Below are positions 17,047-26,833 of a stretch of 64,000 nucleotides of DNA, one piece after another. Under the pieces are notes generated by a model that saw only the letters and a list, made by a program, of their open reading frames with translations, did not search any database and was not told the origin of the DNA. This DNA comes from Puia dinghuensis. Lineage in GTDB: Bacteria > Bacteroidota > Bacteroidia > Chitinophagales > Chitinophagaceae. The translations under genes and the position numbers were made by a program. The DNA lies in contig NZ_BMJC01000003.1 of the NCBI RefSeq assembly GCF_014642875.1, positions 310,001-374,000 on the forward strand, in the 5' to 3' direction. Every line of letters starts with the position of its first letter. Position 1 is the stretch's first letter.

Positions 17047-18918
17047 TCAGTACACATGCCGGCCCTGGTCGAGGCGTTTGGTGAGGTCTTCCTTTTTTAT
17101 GTTGACCTGCGCACCGATGAGATGGCCGTCACGGTAGGTGATGACATTGATCTGAGACGCGCCGAGCGGCCATTTTACCGGGGTGCCGGTATATTTCGCA
17201 TAGGTGTTATCGGGATTCGTCTGATCGAAGGTGTAATAGATATCCAGGCCGTTGACTTCGGTGGACATGCCGACGACGAAGTCACTGCCGGGTACCCTTT
17301 TGGGCGTGAGGATGACGTTGTAGGCGCTGCGCGCATATTTGATGCCGGCGGCGTCCATGCGTTTGAACTCGGCTTCCATCCGTTGGGTGAAGTCGTCCCA
17401 GTTGCGGGCCTTCTTTGGGCTCCAATAGACTTCGGCGAGGGCGAGGCCACGGGGCCAGGTCATGTATTCCGCATGACGATAGGTGGGGACCGATTCTGTC
17501 CAGAGATTGCCCTGACCGCCAAGGATGAGTTTTTCGTCGACGCTGTCGGGGACGGGGTCATACATATAGGAGTCGTGGAGCCGGCACATGCCATAGGTAG
17601 GGGGTTCAACCACGCTTTCACCCTGGTAGAGATCAAGATAGCAATAATCCCAGGGAGTCATGACTACGGCGTGGTTCATTTTTGCGGCAGCGATGCCGCC
17701 GGACATTCCCCGCCAGCTCATTACCGTGGCTTCGGGAGCGAGACCGCCTTCGAGGATCTCGTCCCAGCCGATGAGCTTTTTGCCTTTAGACTTGACCATT
17801 TTCTCGATGCGTTTGATAAAATAGCTCTGGAGTTCGTCGACGTTGTTGAGATGTTCGTCCTGCATCCGTTTTGTGCATTTTGGACAGGCGGCCCAGAATC
17901 CCTTATAGGCTTCGTCGCCACCGACGTGGATATAGGGATTGGAGAAGAGGGCGGCTACTTCCGTGAGGATCTTGTCGATCATGAGAAATATAGAGTCGTT
18001 GCCGATGCATAAGACGTTGTCGTCCCGGACGGGGCCACGGGAGCCGGGGTTGACGCTATAGGGCAGCTGGGTGCAGGAGAGATTGGGGTAGGAGGAAATA
18101 AGCGCCAGGCTGTGTGCGGGGATGTCGATCTCGGGCAAGATGGTGACATAGCGTTGGGCGGCATAGCGGATGATCTCGCGCATCTCATCCTGGGTATAGA
18201 AGCCGCCATAGGTTGCCGGTTCGTTTGCCAGGGGAGGCAGGAATTCGCCCCAACGGCCGGTGCGGGACACCCGCCAGGCGCCATGTTGGGTGAGCTGGGG
18301 CAGGCTTTTGATCTCGAGGCGCCAGCCCTGGTCATCGCTGAGATGAAGGTGAAGGGTATTGTATTTATAGCGGATCATCTCGTCAATATAGTGTTCGACT
18401 TCGTCCTTTGTGAAGAAGTGACGGCTTACGTCGAGCATCAGCCCGCGCCAGCCGAAACGGGGATAGTCGGTGATGTCGACACAGGGGATGGACATGGGTT
18501 GTACGGCAGCGGAGGCGCTTGGAGTAGCAGCCGCGTCCGGGGGCAGCAGCTGGAGCAGGGTCTGGATGCCATAGAAGACGCCGGCGGCGGTATTCGCGCT
18601 GATGCGGATGCCGGAAGAAGTGACGGAGAGCGTATAGCCTTCAGCACCGAGGTTATTATTGTCCTTAGTGATGATGTCCAGGCTGATGTGTTTGCCGCCC
18701 CTACCCTGTTGCAGATGGAGACGCTCACTGAGCCAGGTTGCAGTGGAAGCCAGCGAATCACCGGAAAATGCGATGGTAGTGGCAGCGGTGAGCTGGAAGT
18801 GGCCAGGCTTTTCCGTTACCGAAACGGGCTGTGGAATGATGTGGATGTTGCCGGCGGATAGGGTACCGCAAAGGAAGATGGCAGTGAGAAAGGTGACAAG
18901 CCGGGAGACAATGGACAT
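17047..18918 (-). CDS. Secreted beta-N-acetylhexosaminidase (GH20)
   Basis: 623 residues. A signal peptide is followed by the GH20b alpha/beta domain (NIHIIPQPVSVTEKPGHFQL; about 24-145). The GH20 catalytic barrel starts at DYPRFGWRGLMLDVSRHFF. The catalytic Asp-Glu pair is D335-E336 in HVGGDEAYKGFW. A C-terminal beta domain follows. It should remove terminal N-acetylglucosamine or N-acetylgalactosamine from the non-reducing end of glycans or chitin oligomers, using the substrate acetamido group as nucleophile. It lies alone on the minus strand between two FtsX-type permeases. No SusCD pair is adjacent, so linkage to a specific glycan is not shown. Confidence 0.94.
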   Translation of the reverse strand: MSIVSRLVTFLTAIFLCGTLSAGNIHIIPQPVSVTEKPGHFQLTAATTIAFSGDSLASTATWLSERLHLQQGRGGKHISLDIITKDNNNLGAEGYTLSVTSSGIRISANTAAGVFYGIQTLLQLLPPDAAATPSASAAVQPMSIPCVDITDYPRFGWRGLMLDVSRHFFTKDEVEHYIDEMIRYKYNTLHLHLSDDQGWRLEIKSLPQLTQHGAWRVSRTGRWGEFLPPLANEPATYGGFYTQDEMREIIRYAAQRYVTILPEIDIPAHSLALISSYPNLSCTQLPYSVNPGSRGPVRDDNVLCIGNDSIFLMIDKILTEVAALFSNPYIHVGGDEAYKGFWAACPKCTKRMQDEHLNNVDELQSYFIKRIEKMVKSKGKKLIGWDEILEGGLAPEATVMSWRGMSGGIAAAKMNHAVVMTPWDYCYLDLYQGESVVEPPTYGMCRLHDSYMYDPVPDSVDEKLILGGQGNLWTESVPTYRHAEYMTWPRGLALAEVYWSPKKARNWDDFTQRMEAEFKRMDAAGIKYARSAYNVILTPKRVPGSDFVVGMSTEVNGLDIYYTFDQTNPDNTYAKYTGTPVKWPLGASQINVITYRDGHLIGAQVNIKKEDLTKRLDQGRHVY

Positions 18919-19084
18919 AAGCGCTGTTTTATGATTGAGGTGTAAATTTAGAGAGTTTGTGGAAGATTACCGGGAGGCGGACACCTCTTGTATCGGAAGC
19001 GGACAGGAGATACTGTGAGAACCGCGATAATTGGTTGATTTGAAAGGGCTGAGATCGCCGGCATGGCTTTGGATACGGGATGGT

Positions 19085-21571
19085 ATGTTCATCAATTATA
19101 TAAAGGTTGCCTGGCGCCACATGACGCGGCACAAGATCTTTACTATTATCAATGTCCTGGGCCTGGCATTGGGTGTTTGTGCATGCCTGATCATCTACCT
19201 GATGGTTCAATACGAGTCCAGTTTTGACCGGTTCCACCCCGACAAGGAGCGGATCTACCGGCTGGTGATGGAAAAGGGGTCATTTGCGGGAACAAAAATA
19301 CTCACCGGCATTCCCGCGCCAGGACCGGCGGCCATCCGGCAGGAAATACCCGGATTGGAGGCAGCGGCCGGATTTTTTACCTACTGGGCGACCGTTGACA
19401 TTCCCGGGGATACGGGTAAGCAGCATCCTTTCAACACCTGGTTAGCAAGTTCGAACCATGTCGGGAGCGTATTTGCCGATGCGAATCTATTTTCCATCTT
19501 TCATTTCGACTGGCTGGCAGGCAATCCTTCCACAGCGCTGGCGAAACCTTCCCAGGTTGTGCTGGCGGAGAGCCGGGCGCGATTGTATTTTGGCAACCTG
19601 CCCCTGTATAAGGTCATCGGAAGGGAGCTGATATACCGGGATTCGGTACCTGTACGCGTATCAGGGATTGTAAGAGACTGGGACAAGAATTCGGATTTCG
19701 CGTTTTCCGATATTATCTCCCTGAGTACGATCAATAGCAACGCCTTTTTTCAGCGCGACCCTCGAAGCCTGCTTTCCACCACGGATTGGAAGGCTAACCG
19801 GGAGATCGATTGTTTTATAAAAACCACCCGAAACGCCTCGACCGAGCTGGTCCAGCGCCAGGTGGCCGAACTGCTCAACAGGCATGTCCCGGACGATCCT
19901 GGGAAGAAGGCAAGCCTGCTGCTTCAACCCCTGACCGATATCCACTTCACCGAAGAGAATAACCATGACAGCTTCCGGAAAGCAAGCCGGTCGACCCTGG
20001 CTGTGCTTATGGCGTTTGCCCTGTTCATCCTGCTGATCGCCATCTTCAACTTTATCAACTTATCCACCGCCCAATCCCTGCAACGGGCCAAAGAGATCGG
20101 CATCCGAAAGATAATGGGCAGCAGCCGGAGGAAGCTGGTCTTCCAATTCCTGGCGGAGACCTTTCTCCTTGCTGTTCCGTCGGTGGTCCTGGCCATATTA
20201 TTCGTCAGGCCGGTGCTCACGCTTTTCCACGATCTCATCCCACCAGGATTGGAATTCCATTTCCTGGATCCGTTTACCCTTGCCTTCCTCCTGCTGATAA
20301 CCCTCGTCACCACCGTTTTTGCCGGGTTCTATCCAGCCCGGGTGATCTCGTCCTATCTACCAGTTGCCAGTCTCAAGGGGAACGAAGCGCCGAAGGGCAG
20401 TGAACGATGGCTGCTGCGCAAAGGGCTTATCGTGTTTCAGTTTACTTTGTCGCTGGTGTTTATCATCGGGGCGATCGTGATAGGCAGCCAGATGAACTTC
20501 ATCCGAAATAAGGACCTTGGGCTTAGCACCGATGCCGTGATCAATATGGGCACGCCTGCGAACGATTCCCTCCACAACGCGAAGGTTCTTGCCCGGAGAT
20601 TCCGACAACTTACGGGCGTGAGCATGGTGGCACGGGAGGCCCTGCCGCCGGTGGGTACCCCCAGTTTTTTTCTTCCATTGCAGTATAAGGATAAAGAGGA
20701 TAAGCCAGTGCCGATCCTGGCCAGAGCAGGCGACGAAAATCTTATTCCCCTTTACCGGATGCGGTTGCTGGCCGGCCGGAACCTGCGGCCCGGTGACAGT
20801 CTCACCGAACTGGTGATTAATGAAACCTATGCTAGAGAGCTGGGGTTTCCCCGGCCCGAAGATGCCGTCGGTAAACTCCTGCTCAACCCAAAAACAGATG
20901 CCTCCGGGATGGTCACGGATGTCAAGGCCCTGCCTATCGTAGGAGTGGTGGCCGATGTCAATGAATATTCGCTGCGGGAGGCTATAAAGCCTATGGTGAT
21001 AGGGTATGTACCCCGGGCAGTAAATAAATTGGCGGTGAGACTGGACACCCGGGGTAAGGATATGGGTGATCTGAAGCGGATGCTGGCGCAGATGGAAAAG
21101 GCCTGGAAGGAGGTCTATCCCGCGGCTCCGTTTAGCTATACCTTCCTCGATGAGGCCATTGCCCGGATGTATATAAACGAAAGCCGTACTGCCTTGATAG
21201 TGGATTCGGCCATGATAATTACCATTTTCATTTCCTGTTTGGGTCTCTTCGGCCTGGCCTTGTTCACGGTAGAGAAGAAGACGAACGAGATAGGCATCCG
21301 GAAGGTATTAGGCGCGGGCATCACCGATATCGTCGTCCTGCTTAGCAGGGATTTCCTTGTCCTGGTCGTCCTGGCGCTGATGATCGCCTCGCCGATAGCC
21401 TGGTATTTCGCGAATAATTGGTTGCAGAGTTTTGTTTATCGCATTTCCATCCAATGGTGGGTATTTGCCTTTGCCGGTGTTGGGGCGGTGTCGCTGGCCC
21501 TTATTACCATCGGCTTTCAAACCCTGAGAGCGGCGCTGGCGAACCCGGTAAGGGCTTTGCGTAGCGAATAG
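19085..21571 (+). CDS. ABC transporter permease, FtsX/MacB type (second copy)
   Basis: 828 residues from the ATG at 19085 (INYIKVAWRHMTRHKIFTII); the upstream in-frame start at 19031 is less likely. The same architecture as the first copy: MacB-type periplasmic domain, FtsX core with STAQSLQRAKEIGIRKIMGS, second periplasmic part, second FtsX core with KKTNEIGIRKVLGA, ending ALANPVRALRSE, identical to the last residues of the first copy. It is a divergent paralogue rather than a recent copy. There is no ATPase or membrane-fusion gene nearby. Confidence 0.9.
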   Translation: MFINYIKVAWRHMTRHKIFTIINVLGLALGVCACLIIYLMVQYESSFDRFHPDKERIYRLVMEKGSFAGTKILTGIPAPGPAAIRQEIPGLEAAAGFFTYWATVDIPGDTGKQHPFNTWLASSNHVGSVFADANLFSIFHFDWLAGNPSTALAKPSQVVLAESRARLYFGNLPLYKVIGRELIYRDSVPVRVSGIVRDWDKNSDFAFSDIISLSTINSNAFFQRDPRSLLSTTDWKANREIDCFIKTTRNASTELVQRQVAELLNRHVPDDPGKKASLLLQPLTDIHFTEENNHDSFRKASRSTLAVLMAFALFILLIAIFNFINLSTAQSLQRAKEIGIRKIMGSSRRKLVFQFLAETFLLAVPSVVLAILFVRPVLTLFHDLIPPGLEFHFLDPFTLAFLLLITLVTTVFAGFYPARVISSYLPVASLKGNEAPKGSERWLLRKGLIVFQFTLSLVFIIGAIVIGSQMNFIRNKDLGLSTDAVINMGTPANDSLHNAKVLARRFRQLTGVSMVAREALPPVGTPSFFLPLQYKDKEDKPVPILARAGDENLIPLYRMRLLAGRNLRPGDSLTELVINETYARELGFPRPEDAVGKLLLNPKTDASGMVTDVKALPIVGVVADVNEYSLREAIKPMVIGYVPRAVNKLAVRLDTRGKDMGDLKRMLAQMEKAWKEVYPAAPFSYTFLDEAIARMYINESRTALIVDSAMIITIFISCLGLFGLALFTVEKKTNEIGIRKVLGAGITDIVVLLSRDFLVLVVLALMIASPIAWYFANNWLQSFVYRISIQWWVFAFAGVGAVSLALITIGFQTLRAALANPVRALRSE

Positions 21572-21602
21572 CCGTACCTTTACCGGTACAAATTATCCAA
21601 TC

Positions 21603-22367
21603 ATGACAAAATGGGAGCTAAAAGGCAAACGCGCCCTCATCACAGGAGGAACGAGGGGCATCGGGAAAGCTATTGCCGAAGAGTTTCTGGCGCTGGGCGC
21701 GGAGGTGATCATCGTGGCGCGGGGCGGGCAGGAGCTGGATGCGCTGGTGCGATTGTGGCAGGCCGAGGGCCGGGCGGTGTCAGGAGTGGCGGCGGATGTG
21801 AGCAAGGCCGGCGATCGCGAAAAGATCGGGACGGCGGTAGCCGAACGCTGGGGAGGATTGGAGATACTGGTAAACAACGCGGGGATGAATATCCGGAAGA
21901 AACTGGCCGAGTATGAAGAAGAGGAATACCGGCTGGTGCTGGAGGTGAACCTGTTCTCGGCGGTGGCTTTATGCAGGCTTTGCCTTCCCTTTCTGCGGCG
22001 GGGAACGGGAGCAAGTGTGGTGAACATCGCTTCAGTGGCGGGTAGCGTAGATGTGCAGTCGGGCGCACCCTATGGGATGTCAAAGGCGGCATTGATACAA
22101 CTCAACCGAAACCTCGCCGCCGAATGGGCGGAATTCGGCATCCGTGTGAACAGCCTGTCACCCTGGTATACAGACACGCCGCTGGTCAGCACGGTGCTGA
22201 GCCAGCCGGAGAGGATGCAACGCATCGTCGAGCGGACACCGATGAACCGGGTTGCACAGGCTTCGGAAGTGGCGGGTGCGGCGGCTTTTCTGGCCATGGA
22301 TAAGGCCTCCTATATCACCGGGCAGAATATTGCGATTGACGGAGGGATGCTGGTGAAGGGTTTATAA
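21603..22367 (+). CDS. Classical SDR oxidoreductase
   Basis: 254 residues. Cofactor motif TGGTRGIG (14-21), NNAG (91-94), catalytic S144, Y157 and K161 in the usual order (IASVAGS, APYGMSKAAL). The C-terminus ITGQNIAIDGGML is typical of the tropinone-reductase-like and gluconate-5-dehydrogenase-like groups. It should interconvert a hydroxyl and a ketone with NAD(P). Arg at position 18 and the residues VARGG after strand 2 are compatible with NADPH. It starts 31 bases after the permease and could be co-transcribed. Its last 53 bases overlap the 3' end of the GH2-GH53 gene on the other strand. Confidence 0.9.
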   Translation: MTKWELKGKRALITGGTRGIGKAIAEEFLALGAEVIIVARGGQELDALVRLWQAEGRAVSGVAADVSKAGDREKIGTAVAERWGGLEILVNNAGMNIRKKLAEYEEEEYRLVLEVNLFSAVALCRLCLPFLRRGTGASVVNIASVAGSVDVQSGAPYGMSKAALIQLNRNLAAEWAEFGIRVNSLSPWYTDTPLVSTVLSQPERMQRIVERTPMNRVAQASEVAGAAAFLAMDKASYITGQNIAIDGGMLVKGL

Positions 22368-25300
22368 ATTCCTTGCTGAAGTCATCATATAGATAGAGGA
22401 GATCGTTTGCCTTACCCTCCTTGTCAAATATCTGTTCCCAGGTGTTCAACGGCTCCCAGATGCAGGTGCCTTTCCCCAGTCCACCGGGAACGCTGAAGGC
22501 GATGTCATTCACTTCCCTTTTACGCTGTGTATATTCCACCACGATCACATCTTTCCCATATTGCCGGGCCAGATCGTCGACATTGTATTTCAGATCGGAG
22601 AGACTGCCATGCCAGCGCGGGTAATAGGACAGCCCGATAACGTCGAAGGGCACCCGCCTGCTGAGCATATTGTCAAGCCAGAAATGGGACTCATCGTTCT
22701 GGCCGCCGAGGGCGATATGCAGCATGATCGGGCAGGTCGCATCTACGGCCTTTACTCCCCGTATACCCGCATAGATCAGCTGTGCCAGGCTATCGGGATG
22801 TCGCATGCTGCCTTCGGGCCAGATCATGCCGTGGTTGATCTCATTTCCCACCTGTACCATGTCGGGGAGCGTGTGCTGTTGAGCCAGGGCGCCGATGACG
22901 CGGCGGGTGAAGGCATATACGGAGTCTGTCAGAACCGGGAAGGTTAGCCCGCGCCAGGCTGCGGGTTTGTATTGCTTGCCGGGATCGGCCCAGTAGTCGC
23001 TATAATGGAAGTCGAGCAGAAGCCGCAGTCCCGCGGCCTTTACCCTTCGAGCCATGGTGAGGGTATGTGCCAGATCGCAGAAGCCTTTCCCCGGAGAGTA
23101 ACCGCTGTCACGGGCAGGGTCGTTGAAGATGCGCAGCCGGATATAGTTGAAGCCGTGGTCTTTTAATATCTCGATGGCGTCGCGTTGGCCCTTGTTGTCG
23201 GAGAAGTGGATACCACGGGCCTCGAGTTCGGGGAGGAAGGAGATGTCCGCGCCGAGCATTTTGGTGATGGGGCGGTGGGGGGCCGACGGGGCCGGGTGAT
23301 CGGAAGATGCCACGTGGGGACGCCAATCGAGGACAGAATGAGGTGTTCCGGGGTTGATAAGGGAGATGTCGGTCGACCCGGGATAGAGGCTATCGGCGGT
23401 GGCTTCGAAATGATACATGCCGGGACGCGTGCCGGATTGGACGATTACCTGGCAATGACCGTTAAAGAGATGACGTTGGGCGATGGTGTCGGCGGGGGCA
23501 TCGTTGGGGTCGATGGTGGCTTTGTCGGGTTCGTGGCTGCTGGGGTCGCCGTTGCCGGCGCCGATGATGTGGAGGTCACCCGTCGCATGGAAGCGGATGA
23601 GGTTGCCGGCATCAGGGACTTCCCTACCCTGACGGTCGACGACGCTGATGTTGACGACGGTAGCTTCACTGCCATCGGCAATCATCGTTGTCTTGTATGG
23701 GGTGACGACGACCTCAAACGGCTGGCCGGTGGTCTCCACAAATGCCGTCAGCTTTTTTCCTCTTTTCATCGCCACGGCTTCGAGCCGGCCGGGTTCATAC
23801 GGCACGGTCCATTCCAGGTGGCTGTTGCGGGGCATCTGCTTTTTGCCCAGGCTTTTCCCGTTGAGAAAGAGTTCCACGTCGTCTGTATTGGTGTTGACCC
23901 AAACCGGGATGGGCTGCCCTTCGTGGCCCTTCCAGTTCCAGTGCGGGGAGATGTGGAGAACGTCTTCATCGGTGAACCAGGACTTATAATAATAGTAGAT
24001 ATTCTTTGGGAAGCCGCAGATATCCAGGACCCCGAAGTGTGAGCTGATATTGGGCCAGCTGAATGGCGTGGGTTCACCGCGATAGTCGAAGCCGGTCCAG
24101 ACAAATCCTCCCAGCCAGTACGGTTTATCCGCGGCCATTGCCCACCATTGTTCGGCGGTATTGGCCCACCAGGGTGCGTTGATATCCTCATCCGGCAGAT
24201 AGGCATTGACGGTATCTTTTACATAGATGCCGCGGGTGGTAACGGTGCTGCCCATTTCCGTGCCGATGATAGGTTGGTCGGGGTGGGCTTTATGATAGGG
24301 TTCTACCCCCATAATACGATAGTTGAAGCCCCGGACGGGGATGACCTCGTTGATACCCTGATAGACGTTGGCGAGGTCGGCCGCATACGTACAAGTGCGG
24401 GTCGGGTCCCATTCTTTCTGGCGCTGGATAAGCGTAGCGGCGATGCGGCGGCCAACGGAGCGGGTCTGTACCATCTGCTCTTCATTACCCAGGCTCCACA
24501 GAAAAACAGATGCCCGGCTTCTGTCGCGCAGGATGAGGCGGTGAAACTGGTTGAGATATTCGTCGCCGCTATTGAGCAGACGGTTCTCGTCGGCAACGAG
24601 CAATCCGAGGCTGTCACAGGCATCGAGCCATTCGGGAGTTGGCGGGTTGTGGCTGGTGCGAACGGCGTTGACGCCCATTTGTTTCAGCAGGCGCGCCCGG
24701 TAATATTGTAGATAGTCAGGCATCGCGGCGCCTACGCCGGCATGGTCCTGGTGGTTGTTGACGCCTTTGATCTTTGTATAGCGGCCATTGACATAAAGCC
24801 CGCTGGCGTCGATGCGGATGGTGCGGATGCCGATGCGGAGCCGCTCTTCGTCGAGGATGGTGTTACCGCTGCGGAGGGTAGCACCGGCGCGATAGAGATA
24901 GGGTGTTTCCGGGGACCAGAGGCGAGGGTGTTGGATAGTGATAGATTGGACCACTGTACGGTGTTCGTTGGGGTTTAGGGTCAGGGGCTGTGCGGGGCCG
25001 CGGCCGAGGGTCTTTCCTTCACGATCGGTGAGGAAGGCAGAGACGGTAGTAGTGGCGGGTTGGGGGTTGTCGTTGGCGACGGTGGTTTCCACTGTGACGG
25101 TGGCTGTGGCTGACGTAACGTTAGAATGCACAAAGAGACCGTCTTCGGCGATGTGGACATTGTTATATCGCTCGAGCCAGACATGGCGGTAGATGCCGGC
25201 GCCTTCGTAATACCAGCCTTCATATTGGGTAGCATCCACGCGGACGACGAGGACATTTTCCCGGCCATACCGGAGGTAATCGGTGATGTCACAGGAGAAG

Positions 25301-25767
25301 CCGCTATAGCCACTGGCGTTGCTACAGAGATAAAAACCGTTGATCCAGACCTTGCTGTCACGATAGATGCCGTCAAACCGGATGACGAAGCGATGACCAG
25401 AGTCGGCAGCGTCGATGGTAAAATGTTTACGATACCAGCCGATGCTGGTTGCGGGGTAATGACCACCCACCGGTTTATAACCATGCGACATCACCAGGGA
25501 ATCGGCGGAGTTTTCGAAAGGCAGTTCGACGGCCCAGTCATGGGGAAGAGAGAGGCTGCGCCAGCCGTGGTCGTCGAAGTCCGGGGCGATGGCGGTGCCG
25601 CCGGCTTTACCGGATTTTACAAAGACAGAAGCCGTGCGGTAGTTGAAGTCCTTTGCAGGATCGGCAGCATCACCAAGATGGAATTTCCAGCCGGCGTCGA
25701 AGGATTCGCAACGTTGCCCCAGCACGAAGAGGGGAAAGGTCAGCATCAGTAAGAATGTCGATCTCAA
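22315..25767 (-). CDS. GH2 beta-galactosidase fused to GH53 endo-galactanase
   Basis: 1150 residues; a TTG at 25767 is the likely start because the first internal ATG would cut the signal peptide. Order: signal peptide, GH2 sugar-binding domain (about 20-200), Ig-like domain (205-315), GH2 TIM barrel with acid/base E429 (SLGNEE) and nucleophile E504 (IGTEMGS), C-terminal beta domains (about 600-805), a Pro/Ser linker (815-835), then a complete GH53 domain (836-1134) with acid/base E976 (QVGNEIN) and nucleophile E1078 (VVEYT). GH53 cuts beta-1,4-galactan internally and GH2 would release galactose, so one secreted protein could do both. It is the last gene of the SusC-SusD-SusE-GH53 operon, 15 bases after the stand-alone GH53 gene. 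Confidence 0.9.
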   Translation of the reverse strand: MRSTFLLMLTFPLFVLGQRCESFDAGWKFHLGDAADPAKDFNYRTASVFVKSGKAGGTAIAPDFDDHGWRSLSLPHDWAVELPFENSADSLVMSHGYKPVGGHYPATSIGWYRKHFTIDAADSGHRFVIRFDGIYRDSKVWINGFYLCSNASGYSGFSCDITDYLRYGRENVLVVRVDATQYEGWYYEGAGIYRHVWLERYNNVHIAEDGLFVHSNVTSATATVTVETTVANDNPQPATTTVSAFLTDREGKTLGRGPAQPLTLNPNEHRTVVQSITIQHPRLWSPETPYLYRAGATLRSGNTILDEERLRIGIRTIRIDASGLYVNGRYTKIKGVNNHQDHAGVGAAMPDYLQYYRARLLKQMGVNAVRTSHNPPTPEWLDACDSLGLLVADENRLLNSGDEYLNQFHRLILRDRSRASVFLWSLGNEEQMVQTRSVGRRIAATLIQRQKEWDPTRTCTYAADLANVYQGINEVIPVRGFNYRIMGVEPYHKAHPDQPIIGTEMGSTVTTRGIYVKDTVNAYLPDEDINAPWWANTAEQWWAMAADKPYWLGGFVWTGFDYRGEPTPFSWPNISSHFGVLDICGFPKNIYYYYKSWFTDEDVLHISPHWNWKGHEGQPIPVWVNTNTDDVELFLNGKSLGKKQMPRNSHLEWTVPYEPGRLEAVAMKRGKKLTAFVETTGQPFEVVVTPYKTTMIADGSEATVVNISVVDRQGREVPDAGNLIRFHATGDLHIIGAGNGDPSSHEPDKATIDPNDAPADTIAQRHLFNGHCQVIVQSGTRPGMYHFEATADSLYPGSTDISLINPGTPHSVLDWRPHVASSDHPAPSAPHRPITKMLGADISFLPELEARGIHFSDNKGQRDAIEILKDHGFNYIRLRIFNDPARDSGYSPGKGFCDLAHTLTMARRVKAAGLRLLLDFHYSDYWADPGKQYKPAAWRGLTFPVLTDSVYAFTRRVIGALAQQHTLPDMVQVGNEINHGMIWPEGSMRHPDSLAQLIYAGIRGVKAVDATCPIMLHIALGGQNDESHFWLDNMLSRRVPFDVIGLSYYPRWHGSLSDLKYNVDDLARQYGKDVIVVEYTQRKREVNDIAFSVPGGLGKGTCIWEPLNTWEQIFDKEGKANDLLYLYDDFSKEFINPSPASLRQSQYSAR

Positions 25768-25782
25768 AGGTGTCGCTTTTTA

Positions 25783-26826
25783 CTATTGAAGAAATGCGTT
25801 CATGGCGACGGTGGGTCTGCCGGTGTTGTCAAAGGCCCCGAGTCCGTAGCCCTGCCAGCTGTTGTAACATTCGGGCTCCCAATAGAAGACCCCCAGGCCT
25901 TTGCTGCCGGTGACGGCCCTCACCTTGTGGATGAGATCGGTGATAAACGCCTCGCAGGTGGCAGCCTGGTCGACGGGCATGCCTACTTCACAGATGATCA
26001 CCGGTTTATTATACCGCATGACCATGTCATTCATATTCGTCGCACAGTTGTCGTTATAAGATGCCCAGTTGGTAGCTGACGGATACAGGGACATGCCGAT
26101 GATGTCGTATTGGGCATTGTTTGCCGTCAGGCCATCGAATACCCACCGGAAAAGGTTGTTGTCGTATCCGTTGGCGATGTGAACGATAACTTTCGTGGTA
26201 TCGCTCACCGATTTAACGGCCTTGTAGCCCGCACTGACCAGGGCGGCGAAGTTGGCCATGCTGGTGGTGGCATTGCCCAGGGGCCAAAGCATACCGTTGC
26301 TGGTCTCGTTGCCCACCTGCACCCAGGAGGGGACGACTCCTGCCGCTTTCAGCGTATCCAGGACACCCTGCGTATAGCTATAGACGGTATTCGTGAGTGT
26401 GGCCATGTTATAAGAAGTCCAGGCCGCCGGGGTTGTCTGATGACCGGGATCGGCCCAGGTGTCGCTGTAATGGAAGTCGATCATGACGCGGAGTCCCAGT
26501 TGGTGGGCACGAACGGCTTTTGTGACCACGTCGGCGGTGTTGCACCAGCCGCCGGAGGGGTTGACCCAGACCCTGAGCCGGATGGAGTTGATGCCGAGAG
26601 ATTGCAAGAGGGCCATGCCGTCCATAGCGGTGCCGGCGGAGTTGTAGAACTTAATGCCGGAGGCCTCCATCTGGGTGATCCAACTGACGTCGGCGCCTTT
26701 GTAGATGAAAGTATCGGCGGCAGGTTTTACCCCGCCGCCGGTAGGAGTGCCGCTGCTCTTTGAACAATTGCTAAACCCTGCGAACAGCAGTACAGAGATG
26801 ACTATCAAGTGAGTAATGCGCATCAT
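25783..26826 (-). CDS. GH53 endo-beta-1,4-galactanase, lipoprotein
   Basis: 347 residues. Lipoprotein signal with Cys21 (LLFAGFSNC), then a Gly/Pro-rich linker and a GH53 TIM barrel: KGADVSWITQMEASG, NSIRLRVWVNPSGG, IDFHYSDTWADPG, acid/base E174 in QVGNETSNG, and nucleophile E280 in IICEVGM. The protein would cut internal beta-1,4-galactosyl bonds of galactan or arabinogalactan at the cell surface, supplying oligosaccharides to SusC/SusD. It lies 7 bases after the SusE gene and 15 before the GH2-GH53 fusion. It is distinct from the GH53 half of that fusion rather than a recent duplicate. Confidence 0.93.
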   Translation of the reverse strand: MMRITHLIVISVLLFAGFSNCSKSSGTPTGGGVKPAADTFIYKGADVSWITQMEASGIKFYNSAGTAMDGMALLQSLGINSIRLRVWVNPSGGWCNTADVVTKAVRAHQLGLRVMIDFHYSDTWADPGHQTTPAAWTSYNMATLTNTVYSYTQGVLDTLKAAGVVPSWVQVGNETSNGMLWPLGNATTSMANFAALVSAGYKAVKSVSDTTKVIVHIANGYDNNLFRWVFDGLTANNAQYDIIGMSLYPSATNWASYNDNCATNMNDMVMRYNKPVIICEVGMPVDQAATCEAFITDLIHKVRAVTGSKGLGVFYWEPECYNSWQGYGLGAFDNTGRPTVAMNAFLQ

Positions 26827-26833
26827 TTACGGA

